Assembly (NCBI GenBank): GCA_905221605.1
Contig: CAJNDS010000380.1
Coordinates: forward strand, 61,001-125,000
From: Symbiodinium natans
Lineage: Eukaryota; Sar; Dinophyceae; Suessiales; Symbiodiniaceae
Direction: 5' to 3'
DNA: 64,000 bases
The notes beneath the pieces are model-generated. The model ran no database searches. It was not told where the DNA came from and worked only from the letters and a program-made list of their open reading frames with translations. Made by a program: the position numbers and the translations under genes. Of this stretch, positions 11,590 to 23,921 are shown piece by piece (the stretch's first letter is position 1; every line of letters starts with the position of its first letter).

Positions 11590-12812
11590 CTCGCGAAATC
11601 CAGATGATACAGGCGCTCGCGTTTGGGCTTTGCCTGGAGGATCATTTCGGGCATACAGTTTTGAGGGCTGAGGGTGGTGCGGATTCGGGGTGGAGGGTAG
11701 GAGAGTAGGACCTCAGTGCTCTGCTTATGCGGCTTGAAATGGCTTGAGGCTCTAGGATGTTAGAGATTAGGGGTGTAAAGCAGTGTAAGGTCTTGCAGGG
11801 TATCTTTTCAGGGCATTTGTGTGCCGAGTTGAAGGTAATCGCGACAAAATCTTCGAGAACATGGGATGGTCCAGTGGTCCACGCGACAATGTCTGTTTTA
11901 ACATTTGCCAGTGAAGGCGTCTGATGTCGGAACTTCACTGGCAGCTTTGGATACAGGACTGCCCGCCAAGACTTGTCAACATCGGATTGAATCTCAGATC
12001 GGAAGACCTGAATCTATACTGACCTCTAGGACTCAGTAAGCCCAAAACTCGAAACTGCACAGCCCATGAATCCTCAAGCCCTCAACCTTCCACCTCGAAA
12101 CTCCAAACCAGTCCAACAAGCAAATCTCAGACTTACGGGTGCCTTCGGCCCTTCTTCGGGCATTCCGGTCTCATCCGCCACGGCATCCGACACAGCCTCC
12201 TCAGAAAGCATGTAATTCTTGCCGAGCACTCAACCCTAAGACCTCGATGATCAATCCTCAACCAGCCGTTATCGCTTTCTTTGCGGCTCCTAGTGGAAGT
12301 TGTCATACAATTCGGGCGGCCAGATACTCGAACCCTTTCCTGAGTCCTGGGTAATCGTCCAGTGGGGACGTTTAAATCCCTGGCCTAGCCTCCGCCAAAG
12401 CCTAGAGCAGCTGCGAGTCGTTCCGACCAGTCCAAAGCCCCTCTCCCACAAAATCTAAAACACCCACTCCAACCCTGGCCCAATCCAACAAACTGCGAGG
12501 CCTGCCTCCGGCACAGGAACGCGTTCATCACCCTCCTGATCAACCCAAAAAGGGATCAAGTCGATATAGGTCTTGAGCTCTGTAGGTTGAGAGGGACTTC
12601 TCACAATATCCGGAATCTAGTCGCAGTTCTACCTTCAACTTTAAGATCTGTTTAGGGATGTTTAGGGATTCAGCGTGGCTCGTCATGACCGCTCGGCAAG
12701 TCTTTCAATCAAGCCAACAGCACTCATCTGACCTTCTTGACCGCCAGAAGCAGCGCAGCTGCCGAGGCGAAAATCACCGGCAGAATGGTGCGCGAGAAGA
12801 GCGTCCTTCGGA
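11590..12812 (-). CDS. unknown gene with N-side membrane helix (three candidate exons)
   Basis: Exon 12812-12733 (80 bp; acceptor GGAAG|TC, donor AAGAAG|GTCAGA) encodes RRTLFSRTILPVIFASAAAL then LLAVKK, a hydrophobic helix ending in lysines. It joins in phase across a 725-bp GT-AG intron to exon 12007-11804 (acceptor ATTCAG|GTC). The 68 codons there begin VFRSEIQSDVDKSWRAVLYP and include TDIVAWTTGPSHVLEDFVAI. This exon ends at a GA donor near 11804 or a GC donor at TCG|GCACAC. A further small exon, 11633-11590 (acceptor CTCCAG|GCA, GA donor), reads AKPKRERLYHLDFA and fits phase if the GC donor is used. A type II-like anchored protein is plausible. I recognise no family. Confidence 0.5.
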
Positions 12813-13337
12813 CTTCCCCAAACCTAAGACTTCCTTGAAGCCCAAAACTGAAACCCTCAAAGTAGAAACTTCCCCGAACACTACACTGCATCGTAGTTCA
12901 TGGAAGTTTGGACTGAAACCTGCAGACTCCCCCCATGCTTCGCTCAGGTCCAGCCCCTGGCAGCCGAGATTCACAACCTTGAGAATTGATGCACCCTTGC
13001 AGCCTGAATCCCCAGCCAACCAAACGCTCCGAACTCCCGAAAGCAACTTTAATTCTTCCAGCGAAAACGCAAAACCCAAAAAACCTGCAGGCCGGCCTTT
13101 TTATACGTTAACTCATCTTACATCCTAAAGCCTCATAGCCTTGCTACCCTAACAACCCTAAACCCTTGCGGCCCTCAAACCTAAATAAACCCTGCAGTCC
13201 TACCACTGAACGCTAAGCCCCTGCAATCGCCTGCAGCCGTAAAAATCCTAAGACTGAGCAGTTCGTCTCTTTCCTCGAGTCGTTGTCCCATTCCCCGCAG
13301 CCGCACTGTACCTTAGGCAGCTTGCGGCATTTGCTGG
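12813..13337. other. intron/spacer with telomere-like motifs
   Basis: A plus ORF at 12658-13128 and a minus ORF at 12774-13079 are open but unsupported. Degenerate CCCTAAAC runs lie at 13120-13200. Confidence 0.35.
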
Positions 13338-14254
13338 CACAAATATATATATATATATATATATGTATATGTGTATAGATAGATAGATAGATAGATAGAT
13401 AGGTAGATAGATAGATAGATCAAAAACTACATGCACTATGACAGAATAACGTATCATATCATATCATACCATACCATATCATGTCTATCATATTCTATCA
13501 TACACTGTGATGATATGTATGTTTTTATATATGCAGATTCTACTTTGACATGTTCACATGTATATGCATATCTATATGTAGATCTCTATATATATATATA
13601 TATGACGGTAGGATATAGAACTTTACATGTACTTAAACCCCGCTCCCCTGAGGGAGGGGGGGGGCTTGCTGTCTTTCACTCCTCCCTTGTGTATTTATGT
13701 TATTCCTTTGACTCTTTATTTCCTTCGATCTTCATGTTCTTCCTTTCTTGCTTTCGGTCTGTTTTCTTCGTAATTTCTTTCCTTTCCTTCTTTCTTGTTC
13801 ACTCTTTCTTTTTATCTCTTTCTCTCGTCCTTCCTTTCTTGCTTACTTCCTTCTCCACACGCTTTGCCCCCCGCGCGCACGTCCCAAGATCCGGTCTGAC
13901 ATGCCCAGCCTGTGGTTTTCACGGAGGGCCATTCTTGCTTTTCCTTTTTTCTTTCTCTCTTTCTCTCTTTCATTCGTTTTTTCGTTCTTTCTTTTTTCTT
14001 TTTTGGGGCATGGGGCCGAAGCCCAGGACGCCATCGCCCGCCCCTGTATTGGAGCCACTCCAGTGGACACAAGTTCGGGCTTGTCTATCATCAACAGCAT
14101 CTACACGGCTCCTATGCTATTTCGACACACTCTCTCTCTCTCTCTCTCGGTTGCTTGCTTGCAGCGCGTATGGTCTCTCGGAGGAGACCGCCCCGGTGGG
14201 CACGCTCCACAGAGTTAGTCGGTGTGAGACGGGGTGCACGGCAGGGTGTGACAA

Positions 14255-14286
<32 letters not shown>

Positions 14287-14525
14287 CTCTCATTCATTCA
14301 TTCGTTGGTTCGTTCTTTCTTTCTTTCTTCCTTTCTTTCGTGTCTGTTCCTCTGTTCCTCTGTTCCGGTCCTTCTGTCGTTCCTTCTTTCCTTGCTCTTC
14401 TTCCTCGATCCTCCCCAGCCCTAGGCCCCTGTCTCTTCGAGAAAGTAGAGGCTTCCCGCGTAAAAAACTTAGAGAAAATAGCCCCCCCCCCCCCCCCCCC
14501 CCCCTCCCCAAAAAAAAAAAAAAAA
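13338..14525. repeat. dense block of microsatellites and polypyrimidine tracts
   Basis: In order: (TA)n at about 13341-13365, (GATA)n at 13374-13420, ATCAT/ATACC pentamers at 13445-13500, (TA)n at 13583-13602, a CTTT/TTCC polypyrimidine domain at about 13690-14400 including (CT)n runs near 14130 and 14253, and C then A homopolymers at 14482-14525. The 374-aa plus ORF and several minus Arg/Lys/Glu-rich ORFs over it are low-complexity shadows. Confidence 0.9.
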
Positions 14526-17500
14526 CATCGCGAAAAAGTACGTACCCCGCTCTAAACCCTTAAACCCCAAGCCCAAACCCCACCCACTAACCCCACCACT
14601 ACTTGCGGGCCTGGGAAGAAGTGGGGCGGGGGGTGGGGGGTGGGGGATAGGGGGAGGGCGAAAACGCTTAGCTGCTGTTGGCGTTGGAGGTGTTCGGTTC
14701 TAGGGCTTTAGGCTTTGGGGAGATTAGGTAATTCAATAAAATATTCGTAAGTAAGGTGGCCCACTGTTCGAATACCCGTGCAAAATGTGCTTCAAGGTAT
14801 CTTCATAAATTGCAAGTTTACTCGAAGAAGATGATTGTCCAAACCAATTAAACAGGTCAAAACTAAAATTCCAGATCACGAAAATTCGAATAGACTGGAA
14901 TATTCACAACAACTCCTACAAATTCTGTCATCTGTGAGGCTTGGAATCCACAGGGCCATAGTTAAGGAATGCTAAGGAGCGGTTCATTTTGGAAATTCGA
15001 GCTGGCGCCAAAAGCTCTTCAAGCGTCAGGTCACCAAAACTCCAGCAGGCTCGAAACCTACACTAAAAACAGGAATAGTAGGACAAACCTAGAAGAACCA
15101 AATTCTCCGATCACACCCCAAATCTTCACAGCCCCAAACCCTCCAAACCCAGGCATGCCCCAATGCCTGGTTCCAAAGGCAATTCCCTGAACCCCTAACT
15201 CCCAAAGCCTTGTATCCCAAACCCTTAGTATCCTGCCACGCCACAAATTCTTAAGTGAACCGTTGCCCCATGTAGCCGAAAGCCCGCGCCGGAAACTTTC
15301 GGGTCTGTAGGTTTCGGCTGGGAAGAATTAAACCCCAAGAAGACCCAATTTGGCAAACCGTCCAAGGAACTGTCTCTGTTCGGTAGAGCCAGTTCAACCC
15401 TGGTGGCTTCTCCTAACGGCTTGGTTCACGAGTGTGTGTTTGATTTATTCGGTGCTGGGCATTGGAATTGGGTCTTGGGCTTGGTGCAAATGGGAGGCGC
15501 GGTTTGGGTTTGAGGGCGTAACAGAAAGGGCTTTACTAAGTTTTTCCAGGCAGCTGGACATTCGCCCGGGGTCCCTTGAAAGTCTTCTGATGTTCTCGCG
15601 TAATGTAATGACCACTTCCCACGGCCAACTGCCCCCGTGCGTGATTGTACGTGGACGAGCTACCCCCTGAAGGAACCCCTGCCTCGACCTTCGAGGATGA
15701 CTCGGCAAGGGGTTTTGCAGGTTGAGGGTCCCCTTCCGGAGGGTCACAAAACAAACCTTGATGTCCCTGAGTTCCTGCAAAGTGCAGGACAAGTTTTTGG
15801 GATGTCGCTGGCTAAGGGTTGGTGTTTGGGCCCGGGCACCTGCAAATCCATGCCCCCCAGGGGTTCTTAACTGGAAGCTTATAATGGGGCCGCGACCGAG
15901 GCGGGCCACTTAGCGAGAAAAATGGCAGATCCCTTTCCAGTTTCCGCTTCATGCGCCTCACTTTACACGGAGTCAGTTCAAGCTTTGGGGTTGCGGGTCA
16001 AAACGTCGTCAACTGTCCTACCCACGTTGACACACGCCGACCACCCAATTGCGAAGCCATTATAGGGTTTCGGGTTGCTTGGGGCTGCAAAGCCCTACTC
16101 CAAAACTGACAACAGTCCTTAAAGTGCTATGTCCGCGCCTCAGACATCCTCAATCTACGTCGGTGTGTGCAAGCTCGAGGCAATGCTGGAAGGGCTTCAA
16201 AACTCCACATTCCCAGAATTGCGATTGTGGTCCGTTGTCAACAGCACCCCTCAGAGTCCTCGCACATCGCGAGAAATGGCGCAGCTAGTAGCGCGAGTAA
16301 CGGGTGTTTCCGCGGGTTCAGTTTGGGTTGTGGTGGTCTGGCTAATGGTGGGAGTTGTTGAAGGGCTCGAGGTGTTGTGATAGCCCTCCTGAGTCTTTGA
16401 GCCAAGCATTACAACGGTATGGGTTTGGGTTTGGGTTCGGGTTCTGGATTTTCGGCGGAATTAGGATAGCTTTACAGCAGAACCTATGACACTCTGCAGA
16501 CTCTGCATGGTTAGGGTTTACAGGATTTACATAGGGTGCAGAGACTGGGGCTGAGTAAAGCCCTCAAAAAGGATTCAACCGCACCTACACTTTGTTGACC
16601 TGACTTGTGTGTGCACCCAGAAAGTGATGTTCCCAGTCAAGCTTCGGGCATGTTCAGGTTCAGGTGGCCACGTGGAGAGGGATCACAATAGGATTTTGAT
16701 GGCAAGCTTTAAGAGGGCGACTTTGTTGTGGCAGTTGTTGTGGCAGTCGTTGTGGCAATTCGAGCGGATGGCCGCTTTGCTGGAAGGGCCTCAAGGGGCA
16801 GGACAGAGCAACCGTGTCATTGCCTTTGGTGGGCGACTTCCTTTGTGCTTACTTCGTGATCGCAACTGTGTACAAAGAAAGCTTGAACCATGAACCCAAC
16901 CCCTCAGATCCAAACCCTCTGAGCCCTCAGACCCTGTAAGTGGGTACACTTTTTCGATGCCCGTCAAAGCTCGGTATTCGTGTCTCCAGCCACTTTGGAC
17001 GCTGGAGCTCGTTCTCGGAAGGGTGACGCTCCGATCAGCGACTGTAGCCGGCCTCAGCCAAGGCTTTGGAAGTTTTGTTCTGTTGGTCATTTACGATGTG
17101 CATTTATAGATTTTATAGGGCATCTGGAATGTCCAGGGCCCAGGGGTGTGATGTTTGGGTTAAATTAGGTCTTGTACGGACTCTTGGGCTGTAGGGCATG
17201 CATCCCCCAATCTCGTAGCTTCCACCGGGAAGCGGAATGGCTCTGATCAAGCTTCCGAGCGCCGGTCTCCGAAGAAGATCAGATGAATAAGCATGCTGAA
17301 ATGCCTGCCTCTAGCACGATCCACCCTCGATCACAAACAATCAGTTAGTGAGCTGCCACGGGTCAAATAATACTGCCCGTCTCACACGATGTCATCTCCA
17401 TCAGCATTTGGCGCTCTTTCGAACCTTACATGCAAAGACTTGCAGTACGTCAATCAAGCCTTCTGCGGTGTCTGAACCAGAGCGTCACACGGGCTTGACA

Positions 17501-19341
17501 CGGGCTTGGACTTCGCGGAAAACCTATCGAAGCAGATGCCAGATGGTGGACAAGTCTAGTCTTGGAACGGTTCGCATTTATCGGGCGAAAAAAAGACTCA
17601 AGAACACTGCCCTCGTATATACTGGCATGAACTACAAGAACAATCAGAGTCCGATGCGCATCAAAGTATATCAAAGTGCGACCAGGCCCATGCATGCTAC
17701 GAGAATTGCAAGTGCATGCTTCGTAGTGCAGGATTTGGGCGGGCCACAAGGGATCGGAGACTCGGAGACCACAGTAATTACAGGACCGAAAATTCCGGTA
17801 ATCGGCTCCGGAGACCCCAAAAAGCATCCTCTGAACTTGAGAGATTCTGAGATACTTTGAAAAATTGGGGAAACAAATGTGTTCGGGCTTTCAGGTGTTA
17901 GGACTGTTGTGGACCCCTTCTCCAGCACAAAGAACGAAGCTTGATGCCACGAACCGGCAAGAAGTCGAAGAACTCACTCTCGCTGGTCATGAGAAATGTA
18001 GCCTGAGTTTGCAATCAGACAACACCCTGAACATGCCTGATCGCTGCACTGAAAAAAACCCTCTGCCAAGTCAGCCTGCTTGCTATTCGCGTTGTGTTCC
18101 AGCCCTTGGACACCGCCACAGAGTTCACGGTCTGGATGGAGTCGACTGCGTGTATGCCTGAGAACAAGAATGGGTTGGGCAGAGTCTGAACAATGAATCC
18201 TCTCACAAGCTATGCCAATTTCACAGGGTCAGGAATTCTGATTTGCAGGGTTCGGTCTTGTGGCCCGGCTAGTGAGGTATTCCGTATTTGTACGGTCCAG
18301 TTTGGCGTGAAGCTATTTGGAAATTAATTTGCAGGGTCCTGTTTTGAGTCAAAAGCCCCCGACCATAGTACCACGATCATGCAAATCACAGGCACGGTGT
18401 TGTGCAAATGTTGGGTCGTCACCAACGCTCATTCTTTTACGATAACATCTTCCCAGCCTGTGTTGAATGACAAGTTCATTGTCATGATAGTTTTGAAGTC
18501 TAGACAAGGTATATCATATGGTTCTCCGGTCATCTCATACTTTCCGCAAACAGATCAATCCGCCTGGATAACAGGTGAACACGGTAACACGGTTGGGCGC
18601 AGCCCCGCTTGATGAGACACTAGTCACTCGTCAAAAATGAAAGCGGGAGGCCAGCCGAAGATCGGAGCACTTGGAAAACCGCCAGCTACAAAAGTGGTGG
18701 GGGCTGTGGGGGCGCCGCAGCAAACGTAATGATATTGATCGCATGACAAGCATTTGACCGCTCATGATCGGATGGCACGCTGCTCGAACGAAATTCTGAA
18801 GCGCTCCCAAGGAATAAACGTTAGGGCTGGAGGACCCGAACAGAGGAGCTGGGGACTTGAGGAGTACCGAAGCATCAAGGGAGGAGAACTGAGGACCAGG
18901 TACCAGAAAACACAGGACCAGGGGACTAGCGGAAGGAGAGGACCAGAGGGCTGTAGAGCCAAGGCACCGTTTGTCAAACCGTACGCCAACCAGATGTGGC
19001 CAAACATGGCCAAACCTTCTTTAAAACAACCTGGCCCGGCTGGAAGCCTGAAACCAAAAACTTAAGATAATCGCAGGCCAGGGCGGCCATGACGGTTAGC
19101 AACGGCGAAGGACTCTCGGGTCAAGCTAGCAGAGCAGTACGCGAACTTCCAGGCCCAAGACGTGCTTGCAAAAGCTGTAATATGAAACTGTTTCATTACA
19201 CTACTAAAATACCAATATGAATGGTCTTGGTTCTCCCTCGTCATTTGCATATGCTGGTACTTGCTCAGGTTGTGATGCGTGTAGCTCGCGGGTACCAAAA
19301 CAAATGCTCCCTGCTGTCGAAGATCCTAAGCGCTCACACAC
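14526..19341. other. long stretch with no exon I can confirm
   Basis: 14740-14960 is noticeably more AT-rich than its surroundings. ORFs at 15445-15909 (minus), 15536-15754 (minus, begins MFCDPPEGDPQPAKPLAESS), 17348-17860 (plus, 170 aa) and 18754-19065 (plus) are open, but each overlaps another plausible frame and has no phase-matched partner. A 12-bp element, GTTGTGGCAGTT-like, is repeated three times at about 16724-16760. Confidence 0.35.
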
Positions 19342-20643
19342 CTTGGTGATGTCGCTGCCATCGGCGCGCACGACCGTGTTGAACCTGACGAGCAGGTCTC
19401 ACTTCACTTTCATTTTAGTTCTGATTTGGGGCTCCAAGTCTGCAAGCCCCCCGAAGCAGCAGATGCGACTGAGAAGGGGAGGTTATTGACCGCACAGCTG
19501 CAAGATTGACAGAATTAGCTCTCTCAGTTGCTGGTTTCCGAGGTTTCCAGCATATCCTCACTCTCAAGCATCACATTCATCACATGGCTCTGATATGGTC
19601 TGAGAACCTTGCTTCTCTAACAAAGAGCGAGTCTCCGATCTCGCTGCCCAAATTGGCAAATGAAGCATGTCTTTTGACACTGTGCCCTTGCAGGCAGGCC
19701 ACGCCACACATGCCCTGTAGTATTGCATCCAGAAGTGCTCTCCGCAAGGGTGCAGATAGAAGTTGGTATAGCCAACCTCACAACATAGATGTCCACAAGA
19801 GGTCAGGTGAAGCGGGGCGCTTTCAAGACCCTAGGAGGCTTCGCAAGTGAAGCTTTGAGACTCTTTGTGCCTGGGGACAAAGAAGTTGACAACTGCAACG
19901 GCTCGGTGCAAAATCCAATGTGCAATCTCGTGAAAAGGCGACTCGCTTCGCCAGTGGCACTCCGCCATGTGCCCATTCAGGGGCTCGATGCCGTCTGCCT
20001 TCAACTTTGTGAGATAAACGTCGTACTCGTCCCTCAGCGAACGGAAGCCCCCCCCTAAGTCTCCGCCCTTCCATGTCTTGACACTGCAAGAGGGTGACTC
20101 AGGCTGTGGTATGCTGTGGTTGCCCTGCAGCAAGAAAAACACCAAAACAAGGTCAACTGCACAGCTCCCGCTCCCAAGGCTCGCAAGACTCCCAAGCCCA
20201 AGCCCTGTGCTGTGTCATCCTGCCGGTTTGAACCGCTTCGTCGCGCCACTTCTCGATGATTTCATCCTGTGCATGTGATTTCACGGAAAGTTGACCCCAA
20301 GAAAATTCCAAGCATTCAGACCTGAGTCAAAGCTCATGCGGTTTTATGCGCAAAGACAGGGCAAAAAGAAAGTGGCCTACGGGATGTGACAGTCCTTCGG
20401 CTTTGCGGCCAAGAAATAATTTTCGAAGAGGGCTGCCTGGTCCGCTACGAAGTTCGGAGCTTGGGGTGTAGGGTTTGCATTCTATTATAAAGCTTCTTAC
20501 CAACATTTCGCCGCTTGCCATGACCCCTGTTGTACTGTTTTGAAGCCGGACATTGCAAGAATTCAGAACAACAGTTTTCCACCTCCAAGTGCATTCCGCT
20601 GATGCGCGCAGTGTGATTGACCAGCAAATCCAGCGGGGCAGTC
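19342..20643 (-). CDS. unknown multi-exon gene (three phase-consistent exons plus one candidate)
   Basis: Exon 20083-19864 (220 bp; acceptor TTGCAG|T) encodes VKTWKGGDLGGGFRSLRDEY and HMAECHWRSESPFHEIAHW. It ends AAA|GAGTCT (GA donor) and joins exon 19776-19613 (acceptor GTGAG|GTT), which encodes VGYTNFYLHPCGEHFWMQYY and VAWPACKGTVSKDML. That exon ends GAGAA|GCAAGG (GC donor) and joins exon 19384-19342 (acceptor CGTCAG|G, donor AAG|GTGTGT), encoding FNTVVRADGSDITK. All phases match. A likely upstream exon, 20643-20536, encodes LDLLVNHTARISGMHLEVEN and ends CA|GTAC. Cys, His and Trp are frequent, suggesting a folded soluble or lumenal domain, perhaps an enzyme. I do not recognise the family. 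Confidence 0.6.
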
Positions 20644-21609
20644 CTCAACCCAAGCAAGCTGCACGAGTCTGGAGTTGCTAGGCGCTTGCTTCCAGCCTTT
20701 GCCTTCCACTTCTGCTCCTTGCAGTTTTTCCACTTTAAGCAACCATCTCAAACCACAGCACTTCCGAGGACGACGCCCTAAATCGCCCTAAGATGCGAAC
20801 GCTTACTTTCGGAGCCGGAAATCAGCAGAAAGGTCGCATCGATCCAGACACCACCGAAGGCTGCAAGCAAGCTCACTCCTCAGCTGAGGTCTGGGCACAC
20901 CATGGCACACCTTCTGCACTAAACCCTCACGTCGAAACCCTGATCACTGAACCCGTTCCGAGATTTTCAAGAAAAGCTGCGCCAAATCAACTCCAAGGAC
21001 TCAGCCAATCAGCAAAAAGGTGCATCATGTGAAAGGAGTTTGGAGCAACGTCTGGCTCACCAGGGGCCAAGTACTCCTGGATACAGGGTTCTGAAGTTCT
21101 GAAACTATGGTTTGGGTCTTGGGCAGGGACAAATGCTCGTTCCCTTTCCGTCTTTGGGCTGTGCAGGTCAGGGTCGAGCATCGGCAGGAAACCTGTGTTA
21201 TGCCCAGAGCTATCGTTTCATGTTGTTTCCGTGTCTGGCTACAGTGCCGCGATTGGAAGCATTGGAAGCATTGGAAGCCTGACGAGAGGTCCTTGAAGTT
21301 GTTGCCGTTCAGGAGACGCAGCTCGTAGTCGGGAGCCTGGGTCGGGGCTTTGCTGCCCCAGTCTGCAGTGAGCCCCGAGCAAAAATCGACAGATCTTAGT
21401 GTTCACGGCTTTTTACTGCATAAGACAGAAGTTGTTTCTCCCCCCCGGTCCGTTTGGGTCGAGTCACGAAGTGCTTCCAGCTGGCATGTGCCAGCTGGAC
21501 AGGCGCCGGAACCTCGGACATGAGAGCACTGCAAGCACTCAGCCTGAGTTGTTCACGAAGCCAATCGTTGATGATCTTTTAATGGCCAGGGACCGAATGC
21601 TCATCATGC
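20644..21609. other. spacer, nothing resolved
   Basis: A 9-bp unit (CATTGGAAG) is repeated three times at about 21255-21282. No supported exon. Confidence 0.3.
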
Positions 21610-21677
21610 CAGAAAGACCAGATCCTTTGCTGGCGAACGAAAGTGGGATTCAACAAAGCGCAGGACATCGACTTTTC
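21610..21677 (-). CDS. candidate internal exon, unknown
   Basis: 68 bp: acceptor GCTCAG|GA, donor CTG|GCATGA (GC type), 22 codons reading KVDVLRFVESHFRSPAKDLV. A hydrophobic open segment further upstream on the same strand at about 21870-22012 (SLVTGVTIVCTFSLAQIFV) could be a membrane exon of the same gene, but its boundaries are not clear. Confidence 0.35.
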
Positions 21678-23844
21678 CTGAGCTTTGTGCAGTCTTAATT
21701 CCACAGCGGCATGGTGACTGTCTCGCTGCGGATGGCAGAACAACTACATGAACAGGATAAGAAACACTCTTGGAAACTCCTCGATGTTGTGGGGTCGGTC
21801 GCTTATGACCTCGGCACGATTCGTGCACCGAACGCGTGGCTTGGTCTATCACTTCTGAACCAGCTCAGAGGAAGAAACGCCGTGGGCAATTCGTCGACAT
21901 CAGTCTGCAATTCTTCATGGTGCAAGCGCACGAAAATTTGTGCCAAGGAAAATGTGCAGACTATAGTGACTCCAGTGACCAGTGACGTGAACTTGCTTGG
22001 CGGTCCCATGCTTCCGTCCGTTGCAACCGAGCAGCCGAACTTGCCAAAGCGACCTCTGCAGCAAGGCAAGTGCGCCATGGTCTGGACATTGGCCACGCAG
22101 CCGTGATTCAGGAGTGTTCGTAGACTTGCAGGATGTTATTCAGTTATCCAACAGAAATTCTTACAAGAATTCCTGCTTGAGCAGCAACTCATCGCTGCTG
22201 GTTTGCAGAAAGGGGTGACATGTGTGTCATGTGTGGACTGTTTGCAGACTGCTGAAACTCTCCAGCTCACAGACGCTTTTGAGTTTACAGCGGGCATGGC
22301 TGGCTGCCATGTTCTGTTTGAAAGAGCCACTGAATACACAACCAACGCAAAATCTGATAGGCACCGCGCACCGCAGCCCACATGCCAACATGAGTGTCGC
22401 AGAGACACGACAGAATCCGGGACGCTGCAAAGGGCCGCATATTAAATGGAGAATTTACCTTTGAGTAGTCATCTTGCAAACTCTTGCTAATAAAACCCCG
22501 TTGCTTTAGTGAAGCAACCCGAAACAGCGCAGAATAGCGCATTGCCAAGCGATGCGATGGGGTCGCGATTCATCAATCTCCACATCCTCAAAAGAGAATT
22601 GCTGTTTTTCTAAAGTATACAAGTTGGCACTTCCATGGAACCCCCCCCAATGGACTACAATGAGAGAAAAGCAAACAAAGGAGAAACCATATTGTTCACT
22701 GCACAGTCGCTCTCGACATTCATCAACAGTGTTTCACGCGAAGATGAAACAAACTTCCTCAAAATACGGGTACACGCTCACGACAAATAGCCTAGCCCAG
22801 ACGTCAAAATACTAAAACTCTGATAGGCGTTGCAAAGCTATCAGCTATCTGCACAACCAAACCGAGAAAACCGATTAACTTTCCAAACTTACACCCTGGC
22901 CCCTGGCAATTCCGAATTCCAGCTTCCCTTTCTCAATGCCGAAATCAGACCAGCACTGTCACAAATCGTAGAATGCATGCCCTAATCCTAGCCTTATACC
23001 AGTCGACAAGATGTAGTGATACAAGTCAATTCATCTATGGCACGCATTGACACGCAATGCGAAGCAAGGATGTTGAACACATGAGGGAGTAGTATGACAC
23101 CCTTTGAGCTAATTCCAGCCTCCCTAATGCCGTGCCCCAAGCTTTCGCACACCACAGGTGCAGCTTAAAAGTAACATGACATACTGCATCCCCTGAACTT
23201 CCCGAACCCGAACATTTCGCTAAAGCACAAGAACATTCAACACAAGCCTGAGCACTTTTGTGTTTCTATACTCAGGGATGCATTACTTAATGCGTGTTTG
23301 GGGAAGCAGGATAGAGCATTACATGCTTGGGGGGGGCAGTAGATTCAATGCCAGTTGGTTGGAGCACTCCGATGGTGGAGTGCTTCCGAAGCCGAAGCCC
23401 TGCACGCTGAGCGTAGGGTTCAGGGACGTTCAGGGCTTCGAAAAGTTTAGGGCCAGTTTAGGGCCTTTGTCCTGGATCTTGCTGTACGATCACTTACGGC
23501 CGCTCAAGTGATGGATTTTGCGAGTACCGCGACAATCAGGACCATCATAGACATGAAGCTGCATGAAGCTGCTGAGATCTGCGGCATTCTAAGAGGCTAC
23601 AAGAAGGGTTTTGCCGAACAAGCTCTGAATCCCGCACTACCCCCTCAACAGCTGAAAACAAACCCCAAATGGGAAAACACTCTGGAGTTCAAAGCTTTTT
23701 CAATTCACGCGCCAAATGACGGGCGGGGTTAAGGGCTCTTTCTTGGTTATAGCCACCCTCAGGTGTAGAGGATCTGTACGGTGAAGCCCTCAACCCATTT
23801 GAAAGAGCAGGTCTGGCTGCTGTCAGGCAGCTCAAAATCCCCAC
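21678..23844. other. spacer with ambiguous open frames
   Basis: An open plus frame at about 22131-22442 follows a good acceptor (CTTGCAG|GATG) and reads VIQQKFLQEFLLEQQLIAAG onward. The minus strand is equally open there, so it is not called. A plus ORF at 23508-23732 (IDMKLHEAAEICGILRGYKK) is similarly ambiguous. 22640-23250 is spacer-like. Confidence 0.3.
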
Positions 23845-23921
23845 TGATTCATGAAGCTACGCAGTGCCCTCAACAGCTGCCGAATGCTCCGGGCATATGT
23901 GCTTCGAAAGTCGAGCTTAGG
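23845..23921 (-). CDS. candidate internal exon, unknown
   Basis: 77 bp: acceptor CTGCAG|CCT, donor AATCA|GTGGGG, 25 codons including DFRSTYARSIRQLLRALRSF, a basic amphipathic helix. No partner exon identified. Confidence 0.35.

Noticed and set aside
13431-14555. 374-aa plus-strand ORF, the longest in the window
   Set aside because: Ser/Phe/Leu-rich translation of CTTT and CT microsatellites; all pyrimidine frames are open there.
22131-22442. Open plus frame after a good acceptor
   Set aside because: Protein-like, but two minus frames over the same bases are equally good and no partner exon fits.
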